Shown in pieces: positions 8,348 through 16,650 of a stretch of 31,145 nucleotides of DNA. The notes below the pieces were generated by a model. The model was not told where the DNA came from. It searched no databases and saw only the letters and a program-made list of their open reading frames with translations. Position 1 is the first letter of the stretch. Each line of letters begins with the position of its first letter. Source of the stretch: a virus. The stretch is from the IMG/VR virus record IMGVR_UViG_3300020190_000244, positions 1 through 31,145 of that record. The stretch is one strand, 5' to 3'. Position numbers and translations under genes: made by a program.

Positions 8348-8654
8348 AGAAAAGGAAATGCTCGATACGTTTCAACCGCTCCACGATTTTGTCGTGATTC
8401 GCAAGTGGAAGGCCCCCGAGACAACAGCGGCAGGAATCATCGTGCCAGACGACCGCAAGGACTATCAGTCTAAGCGAGGCACCGTGATCAAGATAGGCAG
8501 TTGTGAGAATTTAAAGGTTCGTAAACTGCCAGTACCCAACGTCAAGGTAGGAGACGAAGTTCTATTTACAGCATTCTCAGGTTCTGAAGTTCCTATGCCT
8601 GATGGGTATCTGATCATGAGGGCTACAGAGATCCTCGCCGTACTGGGGGGGTGA
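8325..8654 (+). CDS. GroES-like co-chaperonin (Hsp10 / gp31 type)
   Basis: A protein of 109 residues matching the Hsp10 fold: the opening PLHDFVVIRKWKAPE corresponds to the first beta strand of GroES (PLxDRVxV), followed by the mobile loop ETTAAGIIVPD, whose I-I-V tripeptide would bind GroEL. Next come the G-T-V-I-K-I-G strand, V-G-D-E-V-L-F and a closing A-T-E-I-L-A-V. Phage-coded co-chaperonins such as T4 gp31 work with host GroEL to fold the capsid protein. The start ATG 8325 has AAGGA about 8 nt upstream and overlaps the endonuclease by 23 nt. A later ATG at 8358 has its SD too close. Confidence 0.88.
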   Translation: MSIVPRLEEKEMLDTFQPLHDFVVIRKWKAPETTAAGIIVPDDRKDYQSKRGTVIKIGSCENLKVRKLPVPNVKVGDEVLFTAFSGSEVPMPDGYLIMRATEILAVLGG

Positions 8655-9580
8655 TGTACGATAAATCTTTCTTGCCGGTCAGCAAAGACTATAAAATTAA
8701 AGACTTGGAGACCGGCTTCAAACCACCCAAGAAGCCGATCTACAATCGTCCCGACCAATGCGTAGAAGCGGTAACGGCTTTCAATAATATTCTAATTAGA
8801 CAAAAGATTGATATTATTGGTAAGCCTCTGAGTCAAGAGAATCTTGCTGCACTTATTCGCACAGCCAGAAAGGTTACTGGCTGTGAGGCAGAAATAGGCA
8901 GAAATCTTTTACAGCCCTTTCTCGGATGCCTGATAACTAAAAGAATAAAAGACCTTATCTGCTGGCAGGTAGCAGGTAATCGTAAGCGAGTTCTTGATGA
9001 GTCTGTACTGCTCTACTCAGGAAAGCCTGAGGAGCTCGGCTGGATGAGTTGCGCTATTGCGGAGCACCTAGACGACTCCAGTTCTTTTCTAGGTTGCTAT
9101 CGTATACGAGTTTTAGACGGGCCTGCGGCAGGATTTGATATGTACATGAAGGTTCCCAAGACCTTCAGCCGTATGTCTCATGCGCTAGGAGCTCGCTACA
9201 AGGTAGATAAGCAGCGAATAAAGCTATCGGACCCCAGGGAAGCAGTTCAGCTACAAATGCTGATATATCCCGATGCCGCCTCTCTATTACAATTTAATGC
9301 ACATGTAGGGCACACTACCGCCAGTTTTAACGTTAAAGATAATTCAGTAGGTTTGCTAAGAGCTACCCCAAAGCAAAAGGCGTTTAATCTCAAGCTGATG
9401 AAAGAACGTAAGAAAAATTGCCTACAATTTCTTACAACGGATTGCTCTAAATGCTGGGTTGGGTATGATTCGTGCCCTAGAGGTACACAGCCCTCGACTG
9501 AAATAAATCTACCTGCTCGTGTCAGCATCACCATCAAAGGAAAAAATATATGTCAGAAGAAGATTTCCGAAGAAGCTTAG
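8654..9580 (+). CDS. Unknown protein with a C-terminal Cys cluster
   Basis: The ATG at 8654 overlaps the preceding stop in TGATG, with a run of seven G acting as a possible SD; a GTG at 8651 is an alternative start. The 308-residue product has an alpha-rich middle (LAALIRTARKVTGCEAEIGR) and a region that may be beta-type. Near the C-terminus it has Cys-x8-Cys-x2-Cys-x6-Cys (CLQFLTTDCSKCWVGYDSC), a possible Zn or Fe-S site. I do not recognise the family. It is the first gene of an overlapping run to 12300. Confidence 0.72.
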   Translation: MYDKSFLPVSKDYKIKDLETGFKPPKKPIYNRPDQCVEAVTAFNNILIRQKIDIIGKPLSQENLAALIRTARKVTGCEAEIGRNLLQPFLGCLITKRIKDLICWQVAGNRKRVLDESVLLYSGKPEELGWMSCAIAEHLDDSSSFLGCYRIRVLDGPAAGFDMYMKVPKTFSRMSHALGARYKVDKQRIKLSDPREAVQLQMLIYPDAASLLQFNAHVGHTTASFNVKDNSVGLLRATPKQKAFNLKLMKERKKNCLQFLTTDCSKCWVGYDSCPRGTQPSTEINLPARVSITIKGKNICQKKISEEA

Positions 9581-10056
9581 ATATTCCAGTTAACATGGCT
9601 CTTCCGTTTAATACTAACCATATGTTGTCGGTTAGTCCTCGCGGCGTGATGTCAGCTAATGAAAGCTATGTTCCTCAGCATGACATCATTAATTGTATAC
9701 CTGGCGCATTTGTGGGTATGTGCAATCTTATTCAACACGTAGACACATACGTCTCTACACAGAACTTGCAGATTTCTGAGGAAGAGATGCAAAAGGCTGT
9801 TGTGGCCATGCGCTACATACTATCTCGCGAAGGTATCAGCCACGCTACCCCTGAAGAGGCGTATACTGCATCTGGATTTACCGAGCTGTCCTGGCAAGCT
9901 CGCACTTGGGTTCTAAAGAATCTAGGTGATGTCCTTATTCGTATGTGGCATCAGGCAGCTATAGCCAGGGTTAACAGCTTCAAACAGTATATGGACTCTC
10001 CAGTCAACAATGCCGCAGAAAACGTACTCAAAAGCTTTAAGCGAGGTCTAGAATGA
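9550..10056 (+). CDS. Unknown 168-residue protein
   Basis: Begins within the last 31 nt of the previous gene, with AAAGGA about 8 nt upstream of the ATG. The protein is largely helical, with stretches such as SEEEMQKAVVAMRYILSREG and ARTWVLKNLGDVLIRMW, and has no membrane segment. Its end overlaps the next gene in ATGA, so translation is probably coupled. No family recognised. Confidence 0.72.
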   Translation: MSEEDFRRSLDIPVNMALPFNTNHMLSVSPRGVMSANESYVPQHDIINCIPGAFVGMCNLIQHVDTYVSTQNLQISEEEMQKAVVAMRYILSREGISHATPEEAYTASGFTELSWQARTWVLKNLGDVLIRMWHQAAIARVNSFKQYMDSPVNNAAENVLKSFKRGLE

Positions 10057-10496
10057 GCGACAACTTTATTGGTAAATTTGCGGTTAACGAGCAAAAAGCC
10101 CTAGGCTATATCGTAGATAAACACGCGCTTGGAGATCAGATTGTATATACGGGTATTCCGATTAATAGTAAACCCATTTGGATTAGCATTAAACCAATTA
10201 TGGTGTTTGATACCAAAATAGATCCCTCATCCTTAATAGACATTATTGCGCAAATAATTCCGTTTAATCCTACCTCTTCTAAAAAAAGCGGTTCACCAGA
10301 GGGTTCATTTCCATTTGTAGTTTTTGATCCCGTTGAAGGCATTAATGCAGAATATATCTTCAAAAATACCTACATGAATTTATTAGATCCGTTCTTTCAA
10401 GCTAAACTTGGGATGAAAAATAAAAAAATGCCAGAATCAAAAGACTTCAAAGTTGACAACGATAGCGACCCTGATAATAATGATCTAAATATATAA
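10053..10496 (+). CDS. Unknown 147-residue protein with an acidic tail
   Basis: Coupled to the previous gene by an ATGA overlap, with GAGG upstream. The body is hydrophobic and beta-like (IWISIKPIMVFDTK, FPFVVFDPVEG). The last 20 residues are Asp/Asn-rich (DNDSDPDNNDLNI), which suggests a flexible acidic tail. Its stop overlaps the start of the RuvC-like gene (TAATG), so the two are likely made together. No family recognised. Confidence 0.7.
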   Translation: MSDNFIGKFAVNEQKALGYIVDKHALGDQIVYTGIPINSKPIWISIKPIMVFDTKIDPSSLIDIIAQIIPFNPTSSKKSGSPEGSFPFVVFDPVEGINAEYIFKNTYMNLLDPFFQAKLGMKNKKMPESKDFKVDNDSDPDNNDLNI

Positions 10497-11086
10497 TGAA
10501 TAATGCACCGCTCATAGTTTGTCTTGATCTAGCTCTTGCCAATACTGGCGTAGCAGTTCTTGCTATTAATCTTACTGAGGATGAACTTCTTCATGTGGAC
10601 ACCATCCATACAGAGAAGACAGATAAAGCAAAACTGAAAAAGGCTAAGATGCGAGTATCAGACGATGAGTGGCGCAGAACTACAGAATTGGCACAATCTT
10701 TAGAGAAACTTCTCATGGAGTACTCTCCATGTCATATATTTATAGAGTGTCCTACAGGTGGATCAAAGAGCGCTCAAGCAGCTAAAAGTATGGCGATTGC
10801 CAGAGGTGCTGCTTGCGCTGTTGTAGATGGATTCAAAATCCCTACTACTCTCGTGACTCCGTTTGAGGCTAAACGTGCAGCTACCGGTAATATGTCAGCC
10901 TCTAAAGAAGATGTCAAAATTTCCGTAAAGACTTTATTTCCAAACTTTGAAGGATGGGTAAAAGGAAAACGAGGGCAAGTACTAGAAGGAAAGAACGAAC
11001 ACGTATATGATGCGCTGTCAGTGTATATGGCAGCTAGAACAACTAACCCCTATAAGGAACTAAAAAATGTCAGAGACCAAAAATAA
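10496..11086 (+). CDS. RuvC-like Holliday junction resolvase (RNase H fold)
   Basis: A protein of 196 residues with the RuvC / RNase H fold signatures. Asp11 opens strand 1 (VCLDLALANTGVAVL), Glu84 ends the second core strand (IFIECPTGG), and Glu168 and Asp172 sit in NEHVYDALSVYMAA, matching the C-terminal D-A-x-x-x-A helix. Four acidic residues would hold two metal ions. In a phage it would resolve branched DNA in recombination or before packaging. It overlaps neighbours on both sides (TAATG with the previous gene, 20 nt with the next). An RNase H-like nuclease with another role cannot be excluded. Confidence 0.82.
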   Translation: MNNAPLIVCLDLALANTGVAVLAINLTEDELLHVDTIHTEKTDKAKLKKAKMRVSDDEWRRTTELAQSLEKLLMEYSPCHIFIECPTGGSKSAQAAKSMAIARGAACAVVDGFKIPTTLVTPFEAKRAATGNMSASKEDVKISVKTLFPNFEGWVKGKRGQVLEGKNEHVYDALSVYMAARTTNPYKELKNVRDQK

Positions 11087-11387
11087 CAAACAAGTATCGT
11101 TACTAAATGAAAGCACCTGTTTTACCCGTATGCCCAATCCAGAGGGTGAAGGTGAACTACTAGAAATAAAAGTCACTACCAAGGTGCGCACTCAACTAGG
11201 TGTCATGCACGACACCGCTCAGAGCTTCGTCCTTAGTGGTCAAGACGCAGCTGATACGCTTGGATCTCTCCGAGTCATTCATAACAATCTACAGCTGATG
11301 CTTATGCGAGCTCAACAAGAAAACGAAAAGACTACTGAAACAACAGCGACAAATGCACCTCTTGAAGTAGTTAAAACCGCAGAGTAA
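11067..11387 (+). CDS. Unknown 106-residue protein
   Basis: Starts 20 nt inside the RuvC-like gene, with AAGGA about 11 nt upstream. The protein begins with a polar stretch, then has a short beta-type part (GELLEIKVTTKVRTQLG) and a helix (QDAADTLGSLRVIHNNLQLMLMRAQQ) and ends in a Thr/Glu-rich tail. It may be a small accessory or adaptor protein of the operon. No family recognised. Confidence 0.65.
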   Translation: MSETKNNKQVSLLNESTCFTRMPNPEGEGELLEIKVTTKVRTQLGVMHDTAQSFVLSGQDAADTLGSLRVIHNNLQLMLMRAQQENEKTTETTATNAPLEVVKTAE

Positions 11388-11398
11388 AGTGCACGGTT

Positions 11399-12043
11399 GT
11401 GGACAACTCTACTAATAGAATATTCACCCCGGCAAAAGCAGCATCTTCTCCTTTAAGCACCGAACTGGTGCAGGAAGATGCAGTCGAACCTCAGGATGAA
11501 CTGCAAAGTTGGACTAAAGACTACAGCTTGTTTTTTGTCAACACTTTGCACATGTATCTGCGTATTCCAATCAGCCTCTTTGAGCTATATGCTAAAGAGT
11601 TCAATAAGCGGCTAAAGATAATGCACTTTGTATTACCTGGTCCTTTACTTATTGAAGATGTTGTTACCCCTGGAGGATTTGCTTCACCTGAAGCTGGCTG
11701 GAGTAGATACTTGCACGGAATGCCAAAAGAGGATTGGCCAGACTTCAAAAATTGGTTAAGCAATTCTAAATGGCTTGCGCAAAATGCCGCAGGGGAAAAA
11801 ATTCTATATGGTTGTGAAGTAGAAGATGTCGAGGTCCGAGATCCCGTAAAGCTGCAAACAATGCAGATAGTGGGTATAAAAGAATTTGTACCCATCACTT
11901 TTTTTATGCCATCTAACCCATCCGGTAGAATATATCTCAACATTAAAAACGGTCCTCCATTTAAATGTATGTATATTAACCGGAATGGGGCAGGAGCAGG
12001 AGAAGCAGCAGCCTTATTTAAGAAACTGAGAGAAGTGATTTGA
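11399..12043 (+). CDS. Unknown 214-residue protein
   Basis: The best start is GTG 11399, 11 nt after the previous stop, though its SD is poor. About 40 N-terminal residues look disordered. The rest is a mixed domain with many aromatic residues (WTKDYSLFFVNTLHMYLRIP, GWSRYLHGMPKEDWPDFKNW) and a closing Gly/Ala-rich helix. No catalytic pattern is visible. The stop overlaps the start of the next gene in TTGA. Confidence 0.65.
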   Translation: MDNSTNRIFTPAKAASSPLSTELVQEDAVEPQDELQSWTKDYSLFFVNTLHMYLRIPISLFELYAKEFNKRLKIMHFVLPGPLLIEDVVTPGGFASPEAGWSRYLHGMPKEDWPDFKNWLSNSKWLAQNAAGEKILYGCEVEDVEVRDPVKLQTMQIVGIKEFVPITFFMPSNPSGRIYLNIKNGPPFKCMYINRNGAGAGEAAALFKKLREVI

Positions 12044-12300
12044 AAATTAATTTTCACGAAATAGATCCCATGGAAGCCGAGGCCGTCTTTCCAAAGGACA
12101 ATAAAGGCATTTCTATGGTCGTTGAGCCTTCATTCTACGGTAAGTCCAAGAATGCGATGATATGTGTTCTTACCTCTACCAGCAATACAGGCAAATGGTT
12201 GTACAGGTATCGACTCAAGGTAACTGATACAGGCAAGCTTGTACTTGAAGATTTAGGGGAAAAACGCAAACTTGATGTGGACCTGCCTGCGCTTAAATAG
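12040..12300 (+). CDS. Unknown 86-residue protein
   Basis: Most likely begins at TTG 12040, which overlaps the previous stop, with GAGAAG just upstream. An ATG at 12070 is possible but has no SD. The sequence alternates hydrophobic and charged residues in a way typical of a small beta-barrel (WLYRYRLKVTDTGKLVLEDLG). It is the last gene of the run starting at 8325. Family unknown. Confidence 0.6.
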   Translation: MKINFHEIDPMEAEAVFPKDNKGISMVVEPSFYGKSKNAMICVLTSTSNTGKWLYRYRLKVTDTGKLVLEDLGEKRKLDVDLPALK

Positions 12301-12423
12301 CCACTTAAATGAGTTAAAATAACTTGGTCCTGTTTCGCCATGAATCGTTCATGGCGTACTGAGGCCATAAAACTTACGCCGATCTACAATCGTCGGCGGC
12401 TTTTACTAAAAAGAGGTGAAATA
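12301..12423 (+). promoter_or_regulatory. Structured leader with an attenuator-like terminator
   Basis: A 123-nt leader sits before the gene at 12424. It has a perfect 9-bp hairpin with loop TCG (CGCCATGAA at 12336-12344, TTCATGGCG at 12348-12356). A second GC-rich hairpin (12377-12383 with 12389-12398) is followed by TTTT (12401-12404) and only then by the SD GAGGTG. ATGGC of the first hairpin could also pair with GCCAT at 12364-12368. A TAAAAT box at 12315-12320 may be a -10. The layout fits either a terminator for the upstream operon with readthrough, or attenuation. Confidence 0.5.
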
Positions 12424-13503
12424 ATGAGACACTGCAAGGAAGCAGTCGTCAAGCCGTTGTCTATTACAAAGGCATACGGTTACATCAATGAGTGGGGTGT
12501 TTCATATGCCGAAAAATTTAGGCATCGAAATGCTTTGTTCATTGGTTCAGCAGATACCACGGTATGCGCACTCATCATGCGCATGCCCAACGGTATTTCA
12601 GAAGCTTACTGTCTTTTCCACCATTGGACAGAAGGTGAAGATAAGCATCTTAATTTCTTCACTAGCGTGGCATCTTGCATTAATTTGGAAAAACAGGATG
12701 CACCTAAATGGTTCTTCGATGGAGAGCAAGTCGAGCTAAAGGAACTAGCTAAAACCAGTAATGAAGAAGCGGCTCAAAGGGCTAGAATGGTGGTGTCAGG
12801 ACTCCCAGCACTTGCCTGCCTGGCATACAAGTCTTACCTAATTAATGAGGCTTTTAGAAGTCCCAAATTTTGGGTGAATGAGCCAATTCTTATGGTACCT
12901 AAATCGTGTGGCAAAGTAGATATAGCTTTAAATGTAGTCGAGTCATTCTTGAGTTTTATTTGCTCAGGGATGGGCGGCTTAATGAGTCCAGCATACTTGC
13001 GCACAAGAGAGTTGGTGCATAGTTATGCGATTACTCCTTGGCAAATGTATTTAAATGCCGGCTGTGATCCAAAAATCATGATGTCCGACTTCGGCAAGAA
13101 GCAGGGCATGCTTGGTAAGTTGATTAAGGTTGTTTCTGATACTATTGAACAACCGATCGAAATGCTCGGAGTCAATCAGAGAAGTCTCCCTTTGTTACTA
13201 AGTCCAATACAAATCAAGGCATTCAAAGATTGTGTTCCTTGGTTTGTTATGGATGTAGATGGATATGTAGTGCCACAACATAAAGACTGTTTCCTCATGG
13301 GTCGGCGTATGGATACTTTCCAAACGCAGCACAAAAGCCATATAGCAGCGAGGCAATTGGGTTTCGAGATTCCAAATATTGAAGAGCTTCGGCAGCAAAC
13401 GCGTTCTGCCGAGACTCCAAATCAAAAAGCCCCGCTGGTAGTAGAATTGAAAACCCCTGCACAGATAACCCCTGTTGTAGAACTGGAGTCCAGTAAGACT
13501 TAA
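12424..13503 (+). CDS. Unknown 359-residue protein
   Basis: The start is placed at ATG 12424 because a strong SD (AGAGGTG) lies just upstream; an in-frame ATG at 12340 lies inside a leader hairpin. The protein is mixed alpha/beta and has no Walker or nuclease motif that I can see. The middle contains hydrophobic helices (LPALACLAYKSYLINEAF, ALNVVESFLSFICSGMGG) that look buried rather than membrane-spanning. The C-terminal ~40 residues are Pro, Thr and Val-rich with a repeated V-V-E-L-(K/E) pattern. A strong terminator follows at 13525, so the gene seems to end a transcription unit. Confidence 0.72.
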   Translation: MRHCKEAVVKPLSITKAYGYINEWGVSYAEKFRHRNALFIGSADTTVCALIMRMPNGISEAYCLFHHWTEGEDKHLNFFTSVASCINLEKQDAPKWFFDGEQVELKELAKTSNEEAAQRARMVVSGLPALACLAYKSYLINEAFRSPKFWVNEPILMVPKSCGKVDIALNVVESFLSFICSGMGGLMSPAYLRTRELVHSYAITPWQMYLNAGCDPKIMMSDFGKKQGMLGKLIKVVSDTIEQPIEMLGVNQRSLPLLLSPIQIKAFKDCVPWFVMDVDGYVVPQHKDCFLMGRRMDTFQTQHKSHIAARQLGFEIPNIEELRQQTRSAETPNQKAPLVVELKTPAQITPVVELESSKT

Positions 13504-13524
13504 TTTACACTATTCGCACCTCAT

Positions 13525-13574
13525 CCCACCCCATATAGCATGCATGCATGTTGTGTGGGGTGGGTTTTATTTTT
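13525..13574 (+). terminator. Intrinsic terminator
   Basis: CCCACCCCA (13525-13533) pairs with TGGGGTGGG (13556-13564), followed by TTTTATTTTT. The loop holds the self-complementary GCATGCATGCATG. It closes the unit that ends with the gene at 12424. Confidence 0.85.
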
Positions 13575-13619
13575 CCCAGCTACAGACATCACCCTTACAT
13601 TTAGGAATCAAAGAATAAT

Positions 13620-14123
13620 ATGATACTTTCAGACTATCTTGCTTGTGTAATTAGGGCTGTAGATAAAGCCAAAGTACTACCCGCCGAAGAAATTCGCAAG
13701 GTCGTAGGACTTGACGTTTGCACCTATGATCAGATCATAGGGGGTGCTGACGGACAGAATATTACCATAGAGCATGCTAATCGAATTGTAGACTTTTTCG
13801 GTATGGGCGTGTTTCAAACAACCTTTGTTAAAGAGACTTTCGTATCCGGCAATTCTCACTACAGAACTTGGGAAAGCTTGGAGAAGGATGAGAAAGAAAT
13901 TATCAATGTTGCGGCAGTATTCACGTCAAATAACTCCAAAAGTCCAATCGCCGTTTTGAACTACACAAAGGAGTGTTCATACTTTTTAGACAGCTGTGAT
14001 AATTTAATTTCAATCATTAAAGATACCGGAGCAACTGATGACAACAGCATTAAATCAGAAAACAGCCAACAAGGCGGGGCTGATACTGTTAAAGATTCCA
14101 TATCATTGGGAGACAGAGTCTAG
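13620..14123 (+). CDS. Unknown protein with a possible HTH-like N-terminus
   Basis: Starts at ATG 13620 after AGGA, downstream of a terminator, so it begins a new unit. Residues ~20-62 (LPAEEIRKVVGLDVCTYDQI ... NITIEHANRIVDFFGM) resemble, in spacing and hydrophobic pattern, the helix-turn-helix of Cro/CI (XRE) proteins, but the match is weak. The C-terminal part is polar and Ser/Asp-rich. If it binds DNA it could regulate the neighbouring MoxR/VWA unit. That is speculation. Confidence 0.65.
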   Translation: MILSDYLACVIRAVDKAKVLPAEEIRKVVGLDVCTYDQIIGGADGQNITIEHANRIVDFFGMGVFQTTFVKETFVSGNSHYRTWESLEKDEKEIINVAAVFTSNNSKSPIAVLNYTKECSYFLDSCDNLISIIKDTGATDDNSIKSENSQQGGADTVKDSISLGDRV

Positions 14124-14295
14124 TGTTGAGGCTAATTCAGTTGAGTCTCGAGAAATGGCACAGGTTGAAGTATCGGAGTACAAAAACAAAATAAAAAAAG
14201 ACGAGTCAGCTAAACATTACTTTCTTCTAATAGAGGGTTCTATTGTTCCTACCGCAGAGTGGGCCTCTGCTGATGAATTCGTATACCACGCATAA
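14038..14295 (+). CDS. Unknown small protein overlapping its neighbour
   Basis: The ATG at 14038 has GGAG 6 nt upstream but lies 86 nt inside the preceding gene in another frame, an unusually long overlap. An ATG at 14155 would give a 46-residue product outside the overlap and shows no clear SD. The part outside the overlap (VSEYKNKIKKDESAKHYFLL, PTAEWASADEFVYHA) looks like a real small protein. The start is unsure and the family is not recognised. Confidence 0.5.
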   Translation: MTTALNQKTANKAGLILLKIPYHWETESSVEANSVESREMAQVEVSEYKNKIKKDESAKHYFLLIEGSIVPTAEWASADEFVYHA

Positions 14296-14313
14296 AAACA
14301 GGATTAAAAACAA

Positions 14314-15339
14314 ATGACAGCATCAGTCAACTATATCGAAAAACTTAAGCAGTATCGTAGCGCTAACGTTCCTCTTCTCATCTTTGGTGGTCCCGGTATT
14401 GGTAAGTCCGAGATCTGCAAGGCTGCAGCAGAAGGCGACGAGGTTAAGGACGTTCGTCTTTCTATGTTGGAGCCGGTGGACATGCGAGGCATGCCAGTTA
14501 TTAACCGCAAAGGTGATGGCACCGAGTTCAGTGTTGAGTGGGCAAAGCCTGACTTTTTACCGACTAGCGGTAAGGGTATAGTCCTCTTTGATGAGCTGAA
14601 TACCGCTGACCCCAGTGTCCAGAATGCTGCTCTGCAGTTCATCCTGGATCGTCGCTGTGGTCCGCACAAGCTTGGTGACGGCTGGTGGATCGTGGCTTGT
14701 GGCAACAAGTCATCGCACAAAGCCCACGTTAATCCGCTTTCTGCTCCTCTCCGTAATCGTTTTGTGATTCTGGAGATGCAGCCGGACTTCAACCAGTGGC
14801 GCAATTGGGCGATGAATAACTACATTCACGAGAATGTGCTTGGCTTCATGAGCAGTACCAGCGGTCAGCACCTGTACTCTGATCCTCAGGACGAGTATGG
14901 CAACTTCCCGACTCCTCGTGGCTGGACCATGGTTTCTCGCCTTCTCAAATGCAACATCAGCGAGCGTGAAGCTATTGAGGGGGCTATTGGCAAAGGCGCA
15001 GCCAACTGGTTTATGCAATACTGCAATGAAATCAAAGTAATGCCGAACATCGACGATCTACTGGAGGGCAAAACCACATACCAAGACGGTCCCAACAAAC
15101 TGTCTGTGACCTATGCGGTCGTTAGCAATATTCTTTATCGAGCTCTGCGCAATATCAATATAATTGATAAGGGCGCAAACGTAATGATGGGTATTCGCCC
15201 TGAGATCAGCAGCCTATATTTTGGTGGTTTACTGCAGCAGAGGAATGAGAAGTTTATGCTGGCCGTTATGAAGTCTCAGAATGCAAAGAACTGGCTTTCT
15301 AAGCACCGTAGCCTCTTGGTGCCATTCGAGGTTGAATAA
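14314..15339 (+). CDS. MoxR-type AAA+ ATPase
   Basis: A protein of 341 residues with the AAA+ core: Walker A G-G-P-G-I-G-K-S at residues 25-32, Walker B I-V-L-F-D-E with Asp93 and Glu94, and sensor 1 in WWIVACGNKS, then an arginine-finger region (PLRNRFVILEM). The order and length fit MoxR family ATPases, which act with VWA-domain proteins to remodel or assemble complexes. The next gene, whose start overlaps this stop, codes for such a VWA protein. In phages such pairs occur near structural or replication genes, with no settled role. AGGA lies about 10 nt upstream of the ATG. Confidence 0.88.
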   Translation: MTASVNYIEKLKQYRSANVPLLIFGGPGIGKSEICKAAAEGDEVKDVRLSMLEPVDMRGMPVINRKGDGTEFSVEWAKPDFLPTSGKGIVLFDELNTADPSVQNAALQFILDRRCGPHKLGDGWWIVACGNKSSHKAHVNPLSAPLRNRFVILEMQPDFNQWRNWAMNNYIHENVLGFMSSTSGQHLYSDPQDEYGNFPTPRGWTMVSRLLKCNISEREAIEGAIGKGAANWFMQYCNEIKVMPNIDDLLEGKTTYQDGPNKLSVTYAVVSNILYRALRNINIIDKGANVMMGIRPEISSLYFGGLLQQRNEKFMLAVMKSQNAKNWLSKHRSLLVPFEVE

Positions 15340-16589
15340 TGTTGAAAACCGAAATTGATCCAATAAGAGTTCAGACCGCCAAAAAGCGACTGAACAGATC
15401 GATGTTCAGAATGTTCCAGGATTTTCCTTTCTGGGCATTTCTGATTGAGAAATGCAACGTCAGATTGACCGAAGACAAGAGGGTGTCCACTGCTTGCATT
15501 GATCGCAATGGCAACATCTTATTCAATCTGGAATTCTTCACCTCCTTGAATGACAACATGCTCCATTTTGTGCTGGCCCATGAAGTCATGCATATGTTGT
15601 TGGATCATCACAGCCGGGTAGGTGGACGTCAAGCAGATCTATGGAATATAGCTGGCGATGTGCTCATCAACGAGATGCTAAAGGATCACTTCAGCAATAA
15701 AAACATAAGTTTGGATTTATCGCAGTACATCCACAGTAAGGTTTTTAATTTTGAAGTTAACCACAATACGATGACTACAGAGGATATTTACGAGCTGCTG
15801 GTCAAGAACAACCCTGATATGTGTTTTTTGAAGGGAAAAGGTGGTCTATCTGGTAAAAGCTCAGATCAGGGTGATATTCAGAGTGGCAACGACTTGGCGA
15901 ACTTTGAGCCAGGAGATGAACCATCAGGTCAGGATATTAGAACAGCCTCTGAGGACACACCTCAGAATGCCAAGGAGTGGGCAGAAGCCGGACTCGAAGC
16001 TGCTACTCGCAGTCGCATGGCTGGCAGCTGCCCAGAATTTATGGAGCGGCAGATTGACAAGCTGCTGAATCCAGAAATTGCTTGGAACGAGGTGCTGGCT
16101 TATTACTTGCGAAACAAGTTTTGTATGAGTAGCAAGAGTCGGCACACTTTCACTCCGCCGAATCGACGATATCTGTATAAAGATATTATCATGACTAGTC
16201 GAATTGGAAAGAAGAAACCTAGCATAGCATTCTCTGTTGACACCTCTGGATCTATGTCCGCTAACGACATAGCCAAGGGTATAACAGAGATGGATGCCAT
16301 TCGTAATATGTACAAGGTGCCTGTCTATTTGTTAGAAGCAGATGCAAAAGTACATAATGCGAAATGGGTACAGCCAAATGAGCAAATCCCCTCATTGAAA
16401 GGCGGTGGTGGCACTTCATTTGTGCCGGTGATGAGTCATTTAAAGGAGCATAAGCCGGATGTAGATGTACTTGTTTACTTCACTGATGGCTATGGCGATT
16501 TTGGTAGTGATCCTGGGTTTGATGTTATCTGGATAATCAATTCTTCGGTTAATCCCCCCTACGGCAAAACCATCCGTATCAACTTTTAA
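15339..16589 (+). CDS. Putative metallopeptidase with C-terminal VWA-like domain
   Basis: A protein of 416 residues. The N-terminal half has the zinc motif H81-E-V-M-H85 in VLAHEVMHMLLDHHSR, and D-x-N-I-A-G-D-V-L-I-N-E follows, as in the DUF2201 metallopeptidase group. A linker of ~60 polar residues leads to a VWA-like domain with the MIDAS motif D301-T-S-G-S-M, a G-G-G-G-T-S-F loop and V-Y-F-T-D-G-Y-G-D. Its ATG overlaps the stop of the MoxR gene (TAATG), so the two form a pair in which the ATPase and the VWA partner probably act together. Whether the HExxH site is active cannot be told from sequence. Confidence 0.87.
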   Translation: MLKTEIDPIRVQTAKKRLNRSMFRMFQDFPFWAFLIEKCNVRLTEDKRVSTACIDRNGNILFNLEFFTSLNDNMLHFVLAHEVMHMLLDHHSRVGGRQADLWNIAGDVLINEMLKDHFSNKNISLDLSQYIHSKVFNFEVNHNTMTTEDIYELLVKNNPDMCFLKGKGGLSGKSSDQGDIQSGNDLANFEPGDEPSGQDIRTASEDTPQNAKEWAEAGLEAATRSRMAGSCPEFMERQIDKLLNPEIAWNEVLAYYLRNKFCMSSKSRHTFTPPNRRYLYKDIIMTSRIGKKKPSIAFSVDTSGSMSANDIAKGITEMDAIRNMYKVPVYLLEADAKVHNAKWVQPNEQIPSLKGGGGTSFVPVMSHLKEHKPDVDVLVYFTDGYGDFGSDPGFDVIWIINSSVNPPYGKTIRINF

Positions 16590-16597
16590 AAAAGGAA

Positions 16598-16640
16598 TAA
16601 AGATAAAGGGGGAGGGGCTGTTAGCATCCCCCTATCTTTA
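16598..16640 (+). promoter_or_regulatory. Hairpin between SD and start, or weak terminator
   Basis: TAAAGATA plus GGGGG (16598-16612, with a two-A bulge) pairs with CCCCC plus TATCTTTA (16628-16640), then ATTTTATCTT. It lies between an AAGGA (16592-16596) and the ATG at 16651, which has no other SD. When folded, the hairpin would leave about 11 nt between SD and ATG, as described for the T4 gene 25 leader. Its GC core and trailing T-rich stretch could also give partial termination. Confidence 0.55.
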
Positions 16641-16650
16641 ATTTTATCTT

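Noticed and set aside
7588-8424. Long minus-strand frame opposite the GIY-YIG repeats
   Set aside because: It exists only because the 51-bp coding repeats keep all frames open; its product is the same repetitive pattern in reverse, and no start signals are seen.
14331-14804. 157-codon minus-strand frame opposite the MoxR gene
   Set aside because: The plus frame has complete AAA+ motifs; the minus frame has no start signals or recognisable sequence.
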